Positions 7,201 to 13,920 of a stretch of DNA of 14,808 bases are shown here, in pieces; the stretch's first letter is position 1, and every line of letters starts with the position of its first letter. Location: contig PBSR01000089.1 of assembly GCA_002726335.1 (NCBI GenBank), positions 1-14,808 on the forward strand, written 5' to 3'. The translations under genes were made by a program, and so were the position numbers. The DNA comes from Gemmatimonadaceae bacterium (lineage in GTDB: Bacteria > Latescibacterota > UBA2968 > UBA8231). The notes beneath the pieces were generated by a model that was not told the origin of the DNA, searched no databases, and was given only the letters and a program-made list of their open reading frames with translations.

Positions 7201-8040
7201 CCGCGCCTGGTCCTGCAGGCTGAAGACGCCACCGGCAAGACCGTCGAGCGTCAGGAGGTGATCACCTTTGCCCACGCGGCCGCCCTGGCGCCACGCTGTC
7301 GACACGCCTTCCGGGTGATCCCCGCCGAGGCCTGGGGACCCGAGCAGCTGCCAATCGTCGAATACCTCGATCTGGCACCGCCGGATCGTATGCGTCGTAT
7401 CCCATACCTGTGGGTCGTGACCAACGAGGGCCGCCTGGCCCGCGCCGTGATGACTCGCGCGATGGCGCACGCCTGTGCCGATCGGCTGCAGCAGTGGCTG
7501 ACACTGCAGGAACTCGGCGGTCACCGCAGCGAGTCCGCCCGGCGCGCGGCGACCGAAGCACGGGATCTGGTTGCCGCCGAGGCACAGACCCAGCCAGATG
7601 TACCGGCGCAATCCCACAGCGTGGAGTTAGGCCGCGGGCGCGCCGATGTGACTGGCGAGATCGTGGAACGTCTGGCCCGAGCTCTCCTCACCCCCGACGG
7701 CGAGAACTGGCCGCAGATTCTGGCCGAGGGCGGCAAGGTGGTCGAGCCAACCCCGCCGACAGGTCACGCCGACGTCGAGGAAGAGAAGCTCGTCGAAGAA
7801 GGGTTCATCGACTCACCCATGTGCACCACGTGCCACGACTGCATCAACGTGAATCCACGCATGTTCCAGTACGACAGCAACAAGCAGGCTCTGCTCGCCG
7901 ACCCGACGGCCGGCACGTTCGCGGAGCTCGTCAAGGCGGCCGAAGCCTGCCCGGCGCGCTGTATCCATCCCGGGGCACCCCGGGATGGCGACAGCACGGC
8001 GACGCCGGCTCTCGTGAAGCGGGCACGCAAGTTCAACTGA
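4225..8040 (+). CDS. Giant PFOR-like degenerate oxidoreductase with C-terminal ferredoxin domain
   Basis: This 1271-residue protein starts at GTG 4225 behind GGGGAGGG with 5-nt spacing, 20 nt after korB. Its order echoes single-chain pyruvate:ferredoxin oxidoreductase. Residues about 30-130 are domain-I-like (ISGRGTGAW near 70). Residues 187-250 are transketolase-C-like (YVIVAAGAAWARG, ALLNPTP). Residues about 340-430 resemble a gamma domain (TTGGMGDTKAGLDVLVA). Residues about 840-945 align by pattern with the TPP domain (FVLETADRV ... LHLIILDSSAAMDS), but the GDG and SNTGGQ-type residues are missing, so TPP binding looks lost. Residues about 1190-1250 form a single-cluster ferredoxin: C1200-x2-C1203-x2-C1206 and C1242-P, plus an extra C1246. 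Residues 640-830 are helix-rich and not recognised. It probably acts as electron carrier, scaffold or regulator of KorAB. The ferredoxin domain is clear; the degenerate PFOR reading is inference. Confidence 0.85.
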   Translation: MIADQDAGETAVPGRGDLVACAGTDAVNRTERIMCGTGAVDSAAAAQGVALAGGRAAVLLGATATHPLVISGRGTGAWISHCCRAEVGDRSPFAFEILARDAQQAVDHCLVAHHLASRIGRPGQCAVDPETAEELSLLRLPSGTDGLPEGVAAAETDVLVAARESFAAIGEWTGRPCLPVERAGPEPARYVIVAAGAAWARGCAAARRLVEEGVDCAVIGLALLNPTPTDELQNAIGDAVAVTVLDPHGAVPGQVHLTNLIRAAIAGRGERPVHGLVSLPRTTQVLADALRQTFGLEGASSPTPVVESPTTGVSIGAVPAGDWSESLLLEAAARRAEVDGDMHLARLHLEGISAITTGGMGDTKAGLDVLVAAHHSLLDQQIVAHLRDGAVVLILSESPAGGPPPALVGDVHTALKQAGALLLWQPARDSGPVDDETQLTYHAGGVLACADRITESLPGVDATREVSATLTAGAASVTALSEVAPGQVASSGPRVVDEAGGEPDSEWVEALRRFHVAGTGGVTGADPIRGLPLRPWLLEPLLAAQSQPATYPVVVRDGRLSPFVEAAGAAVENHESQLLGPHLTGLAEAMAARSGTGSRRRLVEALDESRTDFAAGLDLGPAAATTLTIELDSLREVQSGDAVVLGLGRETLVELLALAAARARDERTSASHEEIKHLVRRLEERLQIDAEFDNARRDPEELSAAFGGGAQLDVHSLAGQLTVRRGSESLSETRRHRIDASLNHLRRFLQAHEERQPAVVLLHPHIIDAEELPEGVAAVAHNGGMDAAAGYFEAAARQMIDLFRALRTARLEVEDAYLPEHDAMLARLDWQALSQEELALVPSIFVLETADRVLSHALSALSTLLRSGRPLHLIILDSSAAMDSAGDPATLATSHPDLGTLAMAHRDALVLQTSLVQPGHLYDGLTRLAASPRTSVAVIAVPEWDGAVEPWVQLTAAHQARETPCYLYDPDAGSTWAQRFDLSPNPDIDEPWPRLVLQAEDATGKTVERQEVITFAHAAALAPRCRHAFRVIPAEAWGPEQLPIVEYLDLAPPDRMRRIPYLWVVTNEGRLARAVMTRAMAHACADRLQQWLTLQELGGHRSESARRAATEARDLVAAEAQTQPDVPAQSHSVELGRGRADVTGEIVERLARALLTPDGENWPQILAEGGKVVEPTPPTGHADVEEEKLVEEGFIDSPMCTTCHDCINVNPRMFQYDSNKQALLADPTAGTFAELVKAAEACPARCIHPGAPRDGDSTATPALVKRARKFN
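7966..7987. repeat. Perfect 10-bp inverted repeat inside the 3' end of the giant gene
   Basis: CATCCCGGGG and CCCCGGGATG are separated by two bases, so nine or ten base pairs can form around a tiny loop. It encodes HPGAPRD just after the last ferredoxin cysteine and lies about 50 nt before the stop. No T-run follows, so it is not a standard intrinsic terminator. It may be a consequence of Gly/Pro codons. Confidence 0.6.
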
Positions 8041-8055
8041 GACAGATCCGACGCG

Positions 8056-8559
8056 TCAACCGCCGTAGAAGACGTCGTCGCCGAAGTCGCTCAGGACCAG
8101 TCCGACTCGATCAGGACGTCCGTCGATGCGGCCGGACAGGCCCGCATCGGCGACTTCGCCGATGAAAATCGAGTGGTCTCCCTTTTCCAGGCAGAGGTCC
8201 AGCCGGCACTCGATGTAGCCGGCAGCGCACTCGAGAACCGGAGTGCCTGTCGGGCCGTTGCGGAAACGCTGACCCGCCAGTGTTCCGCCCTTCTCCCACA
8301 CGGTGTCGAAGAAGGTCCGGGCAACGCTGCTGTGCTGCCGGTCGATGATGTTGACGGCAAAAGCACGTGAATCCTGGACCACACGATGGATCCTGGAGCC
8401 AACCCTCAGTGCCGTAATGACAACGGGCGGAGAGAACGAAGCCTGCGTCACCCAGCTGACCACGGCACCGATCGCCTGGTCCTCCTCAGCCTGGGCGGTG
8501 AGGATGTGAACCCCGTAGGGCAGCATGCGCATGGCGGTATTCTTCTCATACGTATCCAT
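8056..8559 (-). CDS. Flavin reductase-like FMN-binding protein
   Basis: This 167-residue single-domain protein belongs to the flavin reductase-like, split-barrel FMN-binding family. Such enzymes use NAD(P)H to reduce FMN or FAD, or hold FMN as flavoproteins. Visible family blocks are YGVHILTA (15-22), SWVTQASFSPP (35-45), FAVNII (67-72), ECRLDLCLEKGDH (117-129, with the conserved GDH) and FIGEV (132-136). ATG 8559 follows GGAGGA at 5-nt spacing, which fixes the start. No signal peptide or membrane segment is seen, so it should be cytoplasmic. It is convergent with the giant oxidoreductase gene, with 15 bp between stops, and lies 65 nt downstream of recQ on the same strand. The physiological partner cannot be read from sequence; a redox link to the neighbouring ferredoxin system is speculation. 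Confidence 0.9.
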   Translation of the reverse strand: MDTYEKNTAMRMLPYGVHILTAQAEEDQAIGAVVSWVTQASFSPPVVITALRVGSRIHRVVQDSRAFAVNIIDRQHSSVARTFFDTVWEKGGTLAGQRFRNGPTGTPVLECAAGYIECRLDLCLEKGDHSIFIGEVADAGLSGRIDGRPDRVGLVLSDFGDDVFYGG

Positions 8560-8564
8560 TCGGC

Positions 8565-8570
8565 TCCTCC
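8565..8570 (-). promoter_or_regulatory. Ribosome binding site of the flavin reductase
   Basis: GGAGGA on the minus strand lies 5 nt before the ATG at 8559. The gap back to the recQ stop (8560-8624) also holds a short CCTCG/CGAGG stem (8574-8578 / 8588-8592). No clear promoter or terminator was seen there. Confidence 0.7.
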
Positions 8571-8624
8571 ATTCCTCGATACGTACCCGAGGTGTCCGGG
8601 GGTGGTCAAGCAGGGCGCGGAGAC

Positions 8625-10547
8625 TCAGGCGGACAAGTTATTCTCCGCCCAACTCAGCACGTTCGGAAACGGCGTCTCGGCAAGAGTGCCGAGGAGTGGA
8701 TCCTTGCCGAGACGGGCGCGGCCGATTCGAGGTGAGCTGAGACCACAGAGGAAACGGGCCAACGCGCGCGGCGTGCCGAGGGTGTCGCCGGCGGCGAAGA
8801 GAGCCGGCTGCACACGGTCCCACAAGTCGTGCGGGATCTCGGCGACGCTGCGGGTCGGGACCTGCGCCGTATCACCTGTGCAGCCACTGCAGCGGCCACA
8901 CGGAGTTTTCAGGCGTTCGCCGAAGTGAGCGGCCAGGGCGGCGGCGCGACAGTCCTCGAGGCTGAACAGATCCAGGACCTGTTGCAGACGACCGATCTCG
9001 GCGGCTTCCCTCTGAAGGTTGTAGGCGTGCAGGTCGTCGGCCAGTGCCTGCGCGTCTTCGGGTAGTCGTAGACGACGGTAGCGATTGCGCACACCGCCGG
9101 CCTGCACCTCGAGCAGCTGCTGATCTGAGAGCCAGTCGAAGGCACGGATCACCCGCTCGCGGTCAACGCGCAGACTGACGGCTGTTTGCGCCGGATCGAG
9201 CTGGAACCACACACGCCCCTGGCTGGCGGCGCCGAATACGTCACCGAGGAACTGACGGCGCTCGCCGTCGAAGCGCGCCAGGATCTGTTCGGTCTCCACC
9301 AGCGGCTTGAACTTGTAGGCCGAATAAAACGGCGTGCCACCCTCGAGGTAGCCATCCAGCTCCAACCTGGTGAGCAGGGTGCGCAGCACGAGGGGCCGAA
9401 TGTCGTGCTGCGCTGACAGCTCGTAGAGGCTGACGTCGAAGTCGCTGTCCCGGGCCAGGACATCGTCCACGAGGTCGCGCACGGACCCGGGGTCGGGTGT
9501 GTCACCGTAGACGAAGTTCTCCAGCACGGTGAGGTCATCGGTACAGACAAGGGTGTGACACAGAGCGTCGCCGCCGTCGCGACCGGCACGACCGATCTCC
9601 TGAGCGTAATTCTCCAGGCTCTTGGGCAGGTTGTAGTGACAGACGCAGCGGATGTCGGCCTTGTCGACACCCATACCGAAGGCGATGGTGGCGACGACGA
9701 CGGCCGAGCCGGACGCCATGAACCAGTCCTGAACCTGGCCGCGCTCTTCATCCTTCATGCCGGCGTGGTAGGCGCGCGCCGTCAGCCCAGCCTGCTGCAG
9801 GCGCCGGGCCACGTCCTCGGCCGTACGTTGCAGCGTGACGTAGACGATGGTCGGACCCGGCGGTTGCTCGGCAAGGGTGGTCAGCAGCGCTTCGTCGCGC
9901 CCGGCGGCGGATACAGGTTTGGCACGCAGGACCAGATTCGCACGGTAGAAGCCGGTGCGAACGGCATGCTCAGGGCGGATGTCGAAACCGGCGCAGATGT
10001 CGTCGAGCACGCGGGGTGTCGCCGTTGCCGTCAGGGCGAGTACCCGCTCGGCCTCATACTGACGGGCAAAGCCGGCCAGCTTCAGGTAGTCGGGACGGAA
10101 GTTGTGGCCCCACTCGGAGATGCAGTGGGCTTCGTCGACGGCAAAGAGGCTGATACGCAGGCCCTCGATGGCCGTTCTGAAGCGCTCATTGTTGAAACGT
10201 TCCGGGGCCACGTAGAGCAGCCGCAGTCGCCCCGAGCGTACTCCGTCCATCACCGATCGGTACTCGTCCAGGCTGAGACTCGAGTCGAGCCGCGCCGCCT
10301 CGATGCCACGTCGCTGCAGGGCGTCGATCTGGTCCTTCATCAGGGCGATCAAAGGCGAGACCACCAGCGTCAGACCTGGTAGCAGCAGTGACGGCAGTTG
10401 ATAACACAGGGACTTGCCGCCACCGGTGGGAAACACCGTGGCCGTCGAGTGTCCGCTCAGCAGATGGCGGACGGCGTCTGCCTGTCCGGGAAGGAAGTCG
10501 TCGAAGCCGAAGTGCTGCTTCAGGGCGACGAGAGGATCGGCGGTCAC
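8625..10547 (-). CDS. recQ: RecQ-family ATP-dependent DNA helicase, variant architecture
   Basis: This 640-residue superfamily 2 helicase unwinds DNA 3'-5' in recombination and repair. Motifs seen are Walker A TGGGKS (41-46), VSPLIALMKDQ (63-73), DEAH (138-141), LTATAT (172-177), IAFGMGVDK (288-296) and motif VI QEIGRAGRDG (316-325). Zinc ligands are C533, C550, C553 and C556. In E. coli RecQ the zinc module follows the helicase core closely; here about 200 residues intervene, including a winged-helix-like part (LYELSAQHDIRPLVLRTLLTRL, near 374-395). After the zinc site there is a short tail with FLCGLSSPRIGRARL (599-613) and no recognisable HRDC domain. Translation starts at GTG 10547, which shares GTGA with the kefC stop, so the two are coupled. 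The RecQ family is certain; the subtype is inferred. Confidence 0.95.
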   Translation of the reverse strand: MTADPLVALKQHFGFDDFLPGQADAVRHLLSGHSTATVFPTGGGKSLCYQLPSLLLPGLTLVVSPLIALMKDQIDALQRRGIEAARLDSSLSLDEYRSVMDGVRSGRLRLLYVAPERFNNERFRTAIEGLRISLFAVDEAHCISEWGHNFRPDYLKLAGFARQYEAERVLALTATATPRVLDDICAGFDIRPEHAVRTGFYRANLVLRAKPVSAAGRDEALLTTLAEQPPGPTIVYVTLQRTAEDVARRLQQAGLTARAYHAGMKDEERGQVQDWFMASGSAVVVATIAFGMGVDKADIRCVCHYNLPKSLENYAQEIGRAGRDGGDALCHTLVCTDDLTVLENFVYGDTPDPGSVRDLVDDVLARDSDFDVSLYELSAQHDIRPLVLRTLLTRLELDGYLEGGTPFYSAYKFKPLVETEQILARFDGERRQFLGDVFGAASQGRVWFQLDPAQTAVSLRVDRERVIRAFDWLSDQQLLEVQAGGVRNRYRRLRLPEDAQALADDLHAYNLQREAAEIGRLQQVLDLFSLEDCRAAALAAHFGERLKTPCGRCSGCTGDTAQVPTRSVAEIPHDLWDRVQPALFAAGDTLGTPRALARFLCGLSSPRIGRARLGKDPLLGTLAETPFPNVLSWAENNLSA

Positions 10548-12400
10548 GCGGGCCTCGGTGGCGACGGTTCCCAGGCGTGGTCGCCGTCACCACCGAAGTC
10601 ACGGTCATCCTCGGCGATGAGTCGGTCGAGCTCACTGATGTGATCGCGCACGTGCGAGATGTAGGCGTCCTCACTCATCTCGTGTCTCTTGAGCACGCCC
10701 CGCTCCTCGTGATCGCGGAAGATTCTCGCCGCTCGCAGGGCCTGGTAGGAGCGGAATCCCAGCTGCTTCAGCGCTTCGACGCCCAGGGTGAGGGCACTGT
10801 CGAAGGTCTCCCGGTAGATGTGCTCGACTCCCGCCTGCATCAGGTCGTACATGTGCTCGACGCTGTGGGCGCGAGCCAGAATCGTCAGGTCGGGATACTC
10901 GTGACGAATGTGCCTGGCCAGCTCGGTGGCGCGCTCGGGGTCGTCGATGGCGAGCACGAGCAGCTTTGCCTTGTCGGCACCGGCGGCGTGCAGCAGGTCC
11001 AGGCGCGCCGCATCTCCGTAGAACACTTTCAGGCCGAATCGACGCAGCACAGAGATCTGATCCGGATCCAGATCGAGAACCGTGGTGGCCACATCGTTGG
11101 CACGCAGCAGGCGACCGACGACGTTGCCGAACCGGCCGAAGCCGGCGATGATGACGGGCGTCTCGCCGTCGTCGATCTCGTCGGCCGCCCGTTCGTCGTC
11201 GCTGCGGGCGAAGAGGGGCTGCACGAGCTTGTCGTTGACGATCATCAGCAGGGGGGTGACAGCCATGGACAGGGCCACGACGGCGGTGAGCAGATCGACG
11301 AGTTCCGGTGGCAGCACGTGCCGGGCCCGGGTCATGGCGAACAGGACGAAGGCGAACTCGCCGCCCTGGGCCAGGGCAAAACAGAACAGCATGCCTTGAG
11401 CTCCGTCGAGCTTGAACACCCGCGAGAGGAGACAGAGCACGGTGAACTTGACGAGTACGAGGGCGCCGACGAGACCGGCCAGAACCCCAACCTGTGACTG
11501 CACCAGCCCGAAGTCGATGCTGGCGCCGACACTGATGAAGAAGAGCCCCAGCAGCAGGCCCTTGAAGGGTTCGATGTCGGTCTCGAGTTCGTGGCGGTAC
11601 TCGCTCTCGGCGACTACGACACCCGCAAGGAAAGTACCCAGCGCCGGGGACAGTCCCACGGCCTGCATGGCCAGGGCGATGCCGATGACGAGGAAGAGGG
11701 CGAAGGCCGTGAACACTTCGCGCAATCCCGTGGAGGCGATGAAGCGGAACACGGGGCGTGTGAGCAGGCGGCCGCCCAACACGATGGCGGCGATGAGACC
11801 GACGGTGATCAGGCCCTGCTGCCAGCCCGGCAGTGCAGCCATGCCGGTGGCGCCGTGAGCATCCTGTGCGCTGCCGCCGCCGCCCATGGCCAGCAGGGGC
11901 AACACGGCGAGCATGGGGATCACGGCGATGTCCTGGAAGAGCAGCACGGCAAAGCAGCTCTGCCCGCCCTGGGTCGGCATCAGACCCTTCTCGTTCAGCG
12001 TCTGCAGCACGATGGCCGTCGACGACAGCGTCAGGATGAGTCCTGTCGCCAGTGACTGATTCCACGGCAGTCCGGCGGCCATGCCGAGCCCGCCGATGAC
12101 AACCGCTGTTACACCCACCTGCAGTCCGCCCAGTCCGAGGATGGGGCCCCGCAGTTTCCACAACAGGGAGGGCTGCAGCTCCAATCCCACGAGGAACAGC
12201 ATCATGACCACACCGAACTCGGCGAAGTGCATGACGTCACCCACTTCTCCCACAAGGTCGAGAGCCCACGGCCCGATAACGGCGCCGGCCGCCAGGTAGC
12301 CGAGGACGGAGCCCAGTCCCAGCCGCTGGGCGATGGGGACGGAGACGACGGCGGCCGTCAGGTAGACGAAGGCCTGGAAGAGGAAGCTGTCACCGTGCAT
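10544..12400 (-). CDS. kefC: KefB/KefC-type glutathione-regulated K+/H+ antiporter
   Basis: This 618-residue CPA2 transporter exports K+ in exchange for H+ and is normally held closed by glutathione and opened by glutathione adducts. The N-terminal 390 residues are a membrane domain of about 12 hydrophobic segments, with FRFIASTGLREVF near 218 and the central regulatory loop HELETDIEPFKGLLLGLFF (270-288), close to the HALESDIEP loop of E. coli KefC. A cytosolic RCK/TrkA-N Rossmann domain follows (AGFGRFGNVVGRLL, 419-432) with a long helical tail. I chose ATG 12400 over the upstream frame (open to 12694), because the membrane domain starts here and the codons upstream belong to the broken kefF-like gene. 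The start overlaps the end of that gene by 11 nt, as is usual for kefF-kefC pairs. KefB and KefC cannot be separated with confidence. Confidence 0.93.
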   Translation of the reverse strand: MHGDSFLFQAFVYLTAAVVSVPIAQRLGLGSVLGYLAAGAVIGPWALDLVGEVGDVMHFAEFGVVMMLFLVGLELQPSLLWKLRGPILGLGGLQVGVTAVVIGGLGMAAGLPWNQSLATGLILTLSSTAIVLQTLNEKGLMPTQGGQSCFAVLLFQDIAVIPMLAVLPLLAMGGGGSAQDAHGATGMAALPGWQQGLITVGLIAAIVLGGRLLTRPVFRFIASTGLREVFTAFALFLVIGIALAMQAVGLSPALGTFLAGVVVAESEYRHELETDIEPFKGLLLGLFFISVGASIDFGLVQSQVGVLAGLVGALVLVKFTVLCLLSRVFKLDGAQGMLFCFALAQGGEFAFVLFAMTRARHVLPPELVDLLTAVVALSMAVTPLLMIVNDKLVQPLFARSDDERAADEIDDGETPVIIAGFGRFGNVVGRLLRANDVATTVLDLDPDQISVLRRFGLKVFYGDAARLDLLHAAGADKAKLLVLAIDDPERATELARHIRHEYPDLTILARAHSVEHMYDLMQAGVEHIYRETFDSALTLGVEALKQLGFRSYQALRAARIFRDHEERGVLKRHEMSEDAYISHVRDHISELDRLIAEDDRDFGGDGDHAWEPSPPRPA

Positions 12401-13016
12401 GGGGCGGGTCGGCTTCTTCTGTGGGCAAGGCCTCGTTGAGCAGGGAGTCCGGTGCCAGGCGGTCCAGATCGATGGTGCCGTCCCGCAGTCCTTCGAGAGC
12501 GGTACGGTAGTCCCGGCGGCGGCTTGGTAGATGTCGTGGCTGCCCTGGACCGTTCCATGGACGACGAAGGGTGGTACCCAGCGCATGCCGCAGAACCGGG
12601 CCAGTTGACGGTAGGGAGTGAGCAGTTCGTGCATGGTGTAGTAGTTGACCACATCCAGTCCATAGGCCCTGGCGTCGGCTCCCGTAGTCGTCACCGACAG
12701 CAGAAACTTGCCACTCAGCCTTTCGCCGTCGCTGCCATAGGCGAAGCCATGTTCGAGAACCAGGTCCTGCCACTCCTTCAGCAGGGCCGGGGCGCTTTAC
12801 CAATAGAACGGGTGCTGAAAGACGATGACGTCGTGGGCGAGCAGAGCCTCCTGTTCACGGGGCACATCGACGTTGAAGTCGGGGGTACTCCTCGTAGAGA
12901 TCGCGGAAGGTCACCCCCGACAGATCCCGGACCGCCTCCACTAGGGGGCGGTTGGCCCGCGACCGCTGGTACGCCGGGTGGGCGAAGAGCAGGAGGATGC
13001 GTCGCGAAGTCGTCAT
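12390..13016 (-). pseudogene. kefF: kefF/kefG-like NAD(P)H quinone oxidoreductase, broken by three lesions
   Basis: Reading from ATG 13016 gives MTTSRRILLLFAHPAYQRS, a flavodoxin-fold start as in KefF/KefG, the soluble activators of Kef channels. Three lesions are visible. One extra G in the run 12881-12885 shifts the frame inside LYEEYPDFNVD. A TAA at 12797-12799 replaces the Tyr expected in FYWYSAPALLKEW. A third shift near 12511-12522 (net -1 or +2) separates CGMRWVPPFVVHGT from YRTALEGLRDGTIDLDR. With these corrected, a protein of about 208 residues ends in TGA at 12390-12392, overlapping the kefC start. Conserved pieces HP.YWYS.P.LLKEW and VTTTGADARAYG remain legible, so the decay is recent or the lesions are sequencing errors. 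It lies 3 nt after the upstream ATPase gene. KefF looks closer than KefG (CGxxWxPPF). Confidence 0.85.
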
Positions 13017-13019
13017 CTG

Positions 13020-13760
13020 TCAGCGCCAGGTGAGGAAAGCCGCCCGGGTCTCCTGCACGCTGCGCGCCGAGCCTTTCAGGGCGGTCTCGAGAAAGGCGCG
13101 GTGGCCGGACTCCGCCGTCGGATTGCGATGCGGCCCGCTGCTCAGACCCTCGGCGGAGGTGAAGACAAGCACGTGGTCGGACCGGCCATCGGACCAGAAG
13201 ATCTTCTCGAAGTAGCGGCGGCTCGTCTTGTCCTTGATACGTCGGGCCTCCGGGTCCTGACCGTCCATCCTGACAAACCCGAAGATGTGGACGGCGCGGA
13301 ACTGCGAGTCCGGGACCCTGCAGTCATCAACGACCTCCTTGTGGATGTCAGCGACATCCTCGGCGTGAACATTGCCCACCAGGGTGTGACCAGCGTCGGC
13401 GAGGGTGAAGTAGTCGCGCAGGTCCTGGTCCCACAGGTAGGTCTCCGGAGGATGGTCGCTGAGCTCGTGGGAGACGACGCACTTCGGCGGCGGCTGTATG
13501 GCGGTGACCTGACCCGGTAGGGCCACGACACAGAGCCTGTCCTGCGGCAGGAAGCTGAGCAGCGAGCGCATGATCGTCGTTTTGCCGATGCCGCCCGGAC
13601 CGGAGCCGGTGATCCACGAGGCACCCCCGGCGACGCAGGTCACCAGCCAGGCGGCCAGCTCCAGGTCGAGGGTGTCACGCTCGATCAGGTCGAGGAGCGA
13701 GAAGGCGACCTCGTCGTCACCCACGTCACACAGCTTGTCGAGAACAGCATCGGTCTGCAT
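13020..13760 (-). CDS. P-loop ATPase resembling secretion-superfamily ATPases
   Basis: This 246-residue protein was not matched to a named family. ATG 13760 was chosen because GGAG lies 5 nt upstream. GTG 13799 is in frame but sits in a likely promoter. A helical N-terminus (about 1-45) is followed by the Walker A motif GSGPGGIGKTT (52-62), a short strand RLCVVALPG (75-83) in the place of a Walker B or Asp-box strand but lacking its usual acidic residues, and LVGNVHAEDVADIH (127-140), which resembles the His box of GspE/PilT/VirB11-like ATPases. The C-terminal part (HVLVFTSAEG near 196) is unassigned. It lacks the long N-terminal domain and tetracysteine motif of GspE. No signal or membrane segment is seen. 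It is the first gene of the operon and is followed after 3 nt by the kefF-like gene. Its role is unknown. Confidence 0.8.
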   Translation of the reverse strand: MQTDAVLDKLCDVGDDEVAFSLLDLIERDTLDLELAAWLVTCVAGGASWITGSGPGGIGKTTIMRSLLSFLPQDRLCVVALPGQVTAIQPPPKCVVSHELSDHPPETYLWDQDLRDYFTLADAGHTLVGNVHAEDVADIHKEVVDDCRVPDSQFRAVHIFGFVRMDGQDPEARRIKDKTSRRYFEKIFWSDGRSDHVLVFTSAEGLSSGPHRNPTAESGHRAFLETALKGSARSVQETRAAFLTWR

Positions 13761-13789
13761 CGGTTCTCCGCCGGGTATGAGAAGCCAGT

Positions 13790-13798
13790 AGCATAGCA
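13790..13798 (-). promoter_or_regulatory. Candidate extended -10 promoter for the ATPase-kef-recQ operon
   Basis: On the minus strand TGCTATGCT fits an extended -10 (TGnTATnnT), with TATGCT at 13795-13790, about 30 nt before ATG 13760. A start of transcription near 13783 would leave a short leader containing the GGAG ribosome site. The -35 region is weak (TGTCCA-like). This placement also argues against GTG 13799 as translation start. Confidence 0.35.
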
Positions 13799-13915
13799 CA
13801 CGATGCCGTCGCTGGACATATGGGGCGTCCGTCCGTACGTCTGAGAAGTCGTGGCATGCTGGCGGGAACCGGATCAGGGGCCGCGCGTTTCTTGAGATTT
13901 ACCCCCCATCTGCTC

Positions 13916-13920
13916 AGGAG
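13916..13920 (+). promoter_or_regulatory. Shine-Dalgarno before an ATC codon
   Basis: AGGAG at 13916-13920 lies 6 nt before ATC 13927. That is ideal spacing for initiation at the first codon of a clear signal peptide, although ATC is not a usual start. Confidence 0.6.

Noticed and set aside
9555..10382. Plus-strand open frame of 275 codons opposite recQ
   Set aside because: It is antisense to conserved helicase motifs and shows no recognisable domain.
12401..12694. Longer kefC start at 12694 giving a 716-residue fusion
   Set aside because: The extra N-terminal residues read as the out-of-frame remnant of the kefF-like gene. The antiporter domain begins at ATG 12400.
13761..13799. GTG 13799 as start of the P-loop ATPase
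   Set aside because: ATG 13760 has GGAG at good spacing, and the GTG lies at a probable extended -10 promoter element.
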